Source: JBDTNL01 sp039933785
GTDB lineage: Bacteria > Acidobacteriota > Thermoanaerobaculia > Multivoradales > JAGPDF01
DNA: 64,000 nucleotides
Reading direction: 5' to 3'
Assembly (NCBI GenBank): GCA_039933785.1
Contig: JBDTNL010000001.1
Location: 182,334-246,333, forward strand
This document shows, one piece after another, positions 62,010 to 64,000 of the stretch (its first letter is position 1; each line of letters begins with the position of its first letter). The notes under the pieces are model-generated. The model was given only the letters and a program-made list of their open reading frames with translations, did no database searches and had not been told where the DNA came from. A program made the position numbers and the translations under genes.

Positions 62010-63405
62010 GAGTTGCGCTCACTTCCGGCGCGGGAGTCGCACGCTGAAACGACGCCAGTCTGTCGGCGAGTTCCGTCAGCGTCGCTGAGTGTAGAGGGTC
62101 ATCCACAAGGTTGGTCTGTTCCAGGGAGTCCACGAGGCGGTCGAACAGGAGCACCGGGCGATTGTCAGGATCGAACTCGACCTTCCACCGGCGGTCGATC
62201 ATCGCGGTGTGTCCCAGAAACTCGCTCACTGCGTACGAGCGATGGGTCGCGGTCTGGCCCTCTACCAACGGTCGCAGTGAGCGGGCGAACGACGTTGGCG
62301 GGTTGTTGCCGCCAGCGTAGTCGACGATGGTGGCGCCCACGTCCATCCACTCCGCAGTGATCTCGACCTCTCGGACAGGCGGGAGGACGACGTTTGTTGG
62401 CGGTCGAATGATCAACGGTACTTGGATGGCCGGGTCGAGAAAATTCGCCTTGTAGATCAGCCCCTGATCGCCGTTCATTTCGCCGTGATCCGAGGTAAAA
62501 ACGATGAGAGTTCGATTGAGTTCTCCTCGGTTTCGCAGCACGTCCAGAATGGCTCCGATCTGGTCGTCGATCAGCGTGACGTTGCCCGCATAGTTGGCGC
62601 GCATGGCACGCACGTCGTCGGGTTCGAGCGACGGACTGTAGTACGAGGAATCGAAAACTCGCCGGAGGAGTCCTTGGACCGTCTGGTGGCCGCGCAGCCG
62701 AGGTGTGGCTGTCGGAATCTCCGCAGTGGCATAGAGACTGCCATAGGGCTCGGGCGCGTCCCAGGGCTCGTGTGGCCCGCCGAAACTGACCCAACAGAAC
62801 CATGGTTGATCGGCCTCGATGCTTTCGAGATAGCGCGTCGCTTGGCGGCCAACGTACGCATCGTAGTGGTGTTCGATACCGAGTGAGGAGGGCTTGGCCT
62901 GGAACGGCCTGGATCGCCTGCGCTCGGCCAGATCCTCGCGGAACGCTTCCCATACCCCGTTCTCCTGCCAGGAGTCGGTCATGTTGCTCAATACATGGGC
63001 ACTGGCGTGAGGCCCAGTAGTCTCGTCCACGGTTTGAAGCCCATATGCATGCATGAGGTAGAGGCGATCTCGGAGGTCGCCTTCATGGGGATGAAGATGA
63101 GTCTTTCCGAACAGACTGGTGCTATATCCGGCCCGCTCCAGGGCTTGCATCCAATTTGGGCACTTCGGATTGAGTGTTTGCGAGCCGTTCTCCCAGACGC
63201 CTGTCTGGTGGGGATACAGGCCGAGAGCGAGACTGAATCGGGCCGGGATGCACTCCGCGGAGTTGCTGACGACACCCCGCAGGAGAACACCGTCTCGCGC
63301 CAGACCGTCGATGTTCGGCGTCCGCGTCCACCCGTTGACGATCCCGAGCGCGTCGGCGCGCATCTGGTCCGCCATGAGGAACAAGATATTAGGCTGTGTC
63401 GCCAT
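61999..63405 (-). CDS. Sulfatase with formylglycine motif
   Basis: This 468-residue arylsulfatase-type enzyme has NILFLMADQMRADALG with the metal Asp13, and the formylglycine motif C-I-P-A-R at 52-56 (Cys52 would be converted to formylglycine). LFGKTHLHPH and FTSDHGEMNGDQGLIYK provide the remaining active-site residues. No signal peptide is seen, so it may be cytoplasmic. The required maturation enzyme is not in the window. It is followed by a sulfatase-like and a methyltransferase gene in one operon. The substrate is probably a sulfated carbohydrate or small ester. Confidence 0.93.
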   Translation of the reverse strand: MATQPNILFLMADQMRADALGIVNGWTRTPNIDGLARDGVLLRGVVSNSAECIPARFSLALGLYPHQTGVWENGSQTLNPKCPNWMQALERAGYSTSLFGKTHLHPHEGDLRDRLYLMHAYGLQTVDETTGPHASAHVLSNMTDSWQENGVWEAFREDLAERRRSRPFQAKPSSLGIEHHYDAYVGRQATRYLESIEADQPWFCWVSFGGPHEPWDAPEPYGSLYATAEIPTATPRLRGHQTVQGLLRRVFDSSYYSPSLEPDDVRAMRANYAGNVTLIDDQIGAILDVLRNRGELNRTLIVFTSDHGEMNGDQGLIYKANFLDPAIQVPLIIRPPTNVVLPPVREVEITAEWMDVGATIVDYAGGNNPPTSFARSLRPLVEGQTATHRSYAVSEFLGHTAMIDRRWKVEFDPDNRPVLLFDRLVDSLEQTNLVDDPLHSATLTELADRLASFQRATPAPEVSATLGD

Positions 63406-63469
63406 CAACAGGTGGAAGACGTGACGGCGAGGAGAACCGCAGATCGCAATAGAGAGAAAAGGAGCTTCG

Positions 63470-63502
63470 TCAGGAGGGTGAGCCCGAGGGCCACCCTCCT
63501 GA
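63470..63502 (-). terminator. Hairpin between secreted-protein stop and sulfatase start
   Basis: An 11-bp perfect stem (TCAGGAGGGTG with CACCCTCCTGA), extended by GCCC/GGGC inside, lies 14 bp after the minus-strand stop at 63516. No T-tract follows directly on the minus strand; a CTTTTCTC stretch occurs about 10 bases further. It may be an attenuator or a weak terminator. Confidence 0.5.
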
Positions 63503-63515
63503 CCTAGGGACGTTG

Positions 63516-64000
63516 CTAGTTCGTGGAGAAGTAACCAGTCACATCCAGCACAATAAATGCAGTCCCGTTTGGATTCACCGCGTGGGCTGCGATACGAACG
63601 GACAGATCGTTATCGCCCGGATTGACCACTTGGAACAAAGGAACGATGGCGCCATTCGCGATCGCGCTGTCTCCTGGGAGGAAGTTCAGCGTCGAAACGA
63701 GAGGCTCTGTCGTGCTGAACGGCCACATGGTCAAGTATCCGGCGCCGGTCGGAGTGACGACCGTGGCATTGAGCGTAACCGCGCCTGCTCCTGACGCAGG
63801 AATTCCGCACTTTCCCTGGACGGCGTAGTTCTGAACGCCAAAGCTCGGTCCGCCACAGCCCATCGGCACGTTGGGGGTCGTGCAGGCCGTCCGTGAATCC
63901 AACAGTCGACACGGCGTCACTGCGTGATACTTGTAAGGCCCCTGTGCCATAGACGGCACCGCCAAGAGACCGGCTGCCAACACCGCGAATGCGATTCTGC
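63516..64000 (-). CDS. Secreted protein of unknown function, 5' end beyond window
   Basis: The frame stays open to the right edge; the residues RIAFAVLAAGLLAVPSMAQ form the end of a signal peptide whose start lies outside. The mature domain (about 140 residues) begins GPYKYHAVTPCRLLDSR and includes VTLNATVVTPTGAGYLTMWP, VSTLNFLPGDSAIANGAIVP and ends FIVLDVTGYFST. I have met this domain as a repeated beta-rich secreted module in Acidobacteriota and myxobacteria, without a known role. The reading from an internal TTG at 63983 would lose part of the signal and is not used. Confidence 0.82.
   Translation of the reverse strand, partial: RIAFAVLAAGLLAVPSMAQGPYKYHAVTPCRLLDSRTACTTPNVPMGCGGPSFGVQNYAVQGKCGIPASGAGAVTLNATVVTPTGAGYLTMWPFSTTEPLVSTLNFLPGDSAIANGAIVPLFQVVNPGDNDLSVRIAAHAVNPNGTAFIVLDVTGYFSTN

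Overview
The window is high-GC DNA, packed with genes on both strands, from a Gram-negative bacterium with an outer membrane (Pal-type lipoprotein, TamA/TamB pair, lipoproteins, secreted beta-rich proteins). The gene mix, namely large secreted proteins of unknown function, DUF6600, a SxtJ/DUF5989 carbamoyltransferase cassette and many membrane-anchored SGNH hydrolases, is most like Acidobacteriota, perhaps the Thermoanaerobaculia. That placement is inference: there is no rRNA or other phylogenetic marker here. I saw no rRNA, tRNA, CRISPR array, insertion sequence or prophage.

Layout. 1-4105 (minus): a MacAB-type efflux system (adaptor plus the start of the ATPase, cut by the window edge) next to a NarL-type response regulator and sensor kinase. 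4228-13103: a Pal-like lipoprotein, a DUF3014 protein, a ClC chloride channel, a P1 peptidase, an orphan peptide-type binding lipoprotein, an NCS1 permease, a small charged protein, a VanZ-like protein and an SDR reductase. 13172-22941: a first polysaccharide locus with glycosyltransferases (GT2, GT4, GT-C), a Wzx-type flippase, a NodB-type deacetylase, a serine-acetyltransferase-like protein and an RmlC-like cupin. Six of these genes form one minus-strand operon, 21288 to 14105.

23029-29420: a DUF6600 protein, two SGNH hydrolases, a lower-GC gene of foreign look (26084-26860), a YciI pseudogene (25503-25855) and a polytopic GT-C-like protein. 29425-33685: three tandem paralogous secreted proteins of unknown function. 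33864-37645: a SxtJ-carbamoyltransferase-SxtK(DUF5989)-SGNH hydrolase cassette resembling sxtI/J/K of saxitoxin clusters. 37647-40522: a YaiI/DUF188 protein, an unknown membrane protein, a trans-sulfuration PLP enzyme and a Trm112-like protein.

40576-51219 (plus): a housekeeping run, ispA, tlyA, nadK, tamB, a seven-POTRA TamA/BamA-like protein and ribBA, with overlapping starts from tlyA to tamA. 51256-59453: a second polysaccharide locus with two paralogous GT4 enzymes, a polyprenyl glycosylphosphotransferase (initiating enzyme), an ABC exporter pair (Wzt/Wzm type), a methyltransferase and a GT-C protein. 59553-64000: a secreted beta-helix protein, a sulfatase / sulfatase-like / methyltransferase operon and the end of another secreted protein.

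Main theme: building, exporting and decorating cell-surface glycans. Two export routes (flippase and ABC) and several possible modifying activities (acetylation, deacetylation, carbamoylation, sulfate removal, methylation) lie close together. The most interesting pieces are the Sxt-like cassette, the tandem secreted paralogs, the seven-POTRA protein beside TamB, and two GT-C enzymes sharing an extra C-terminal beta domain.
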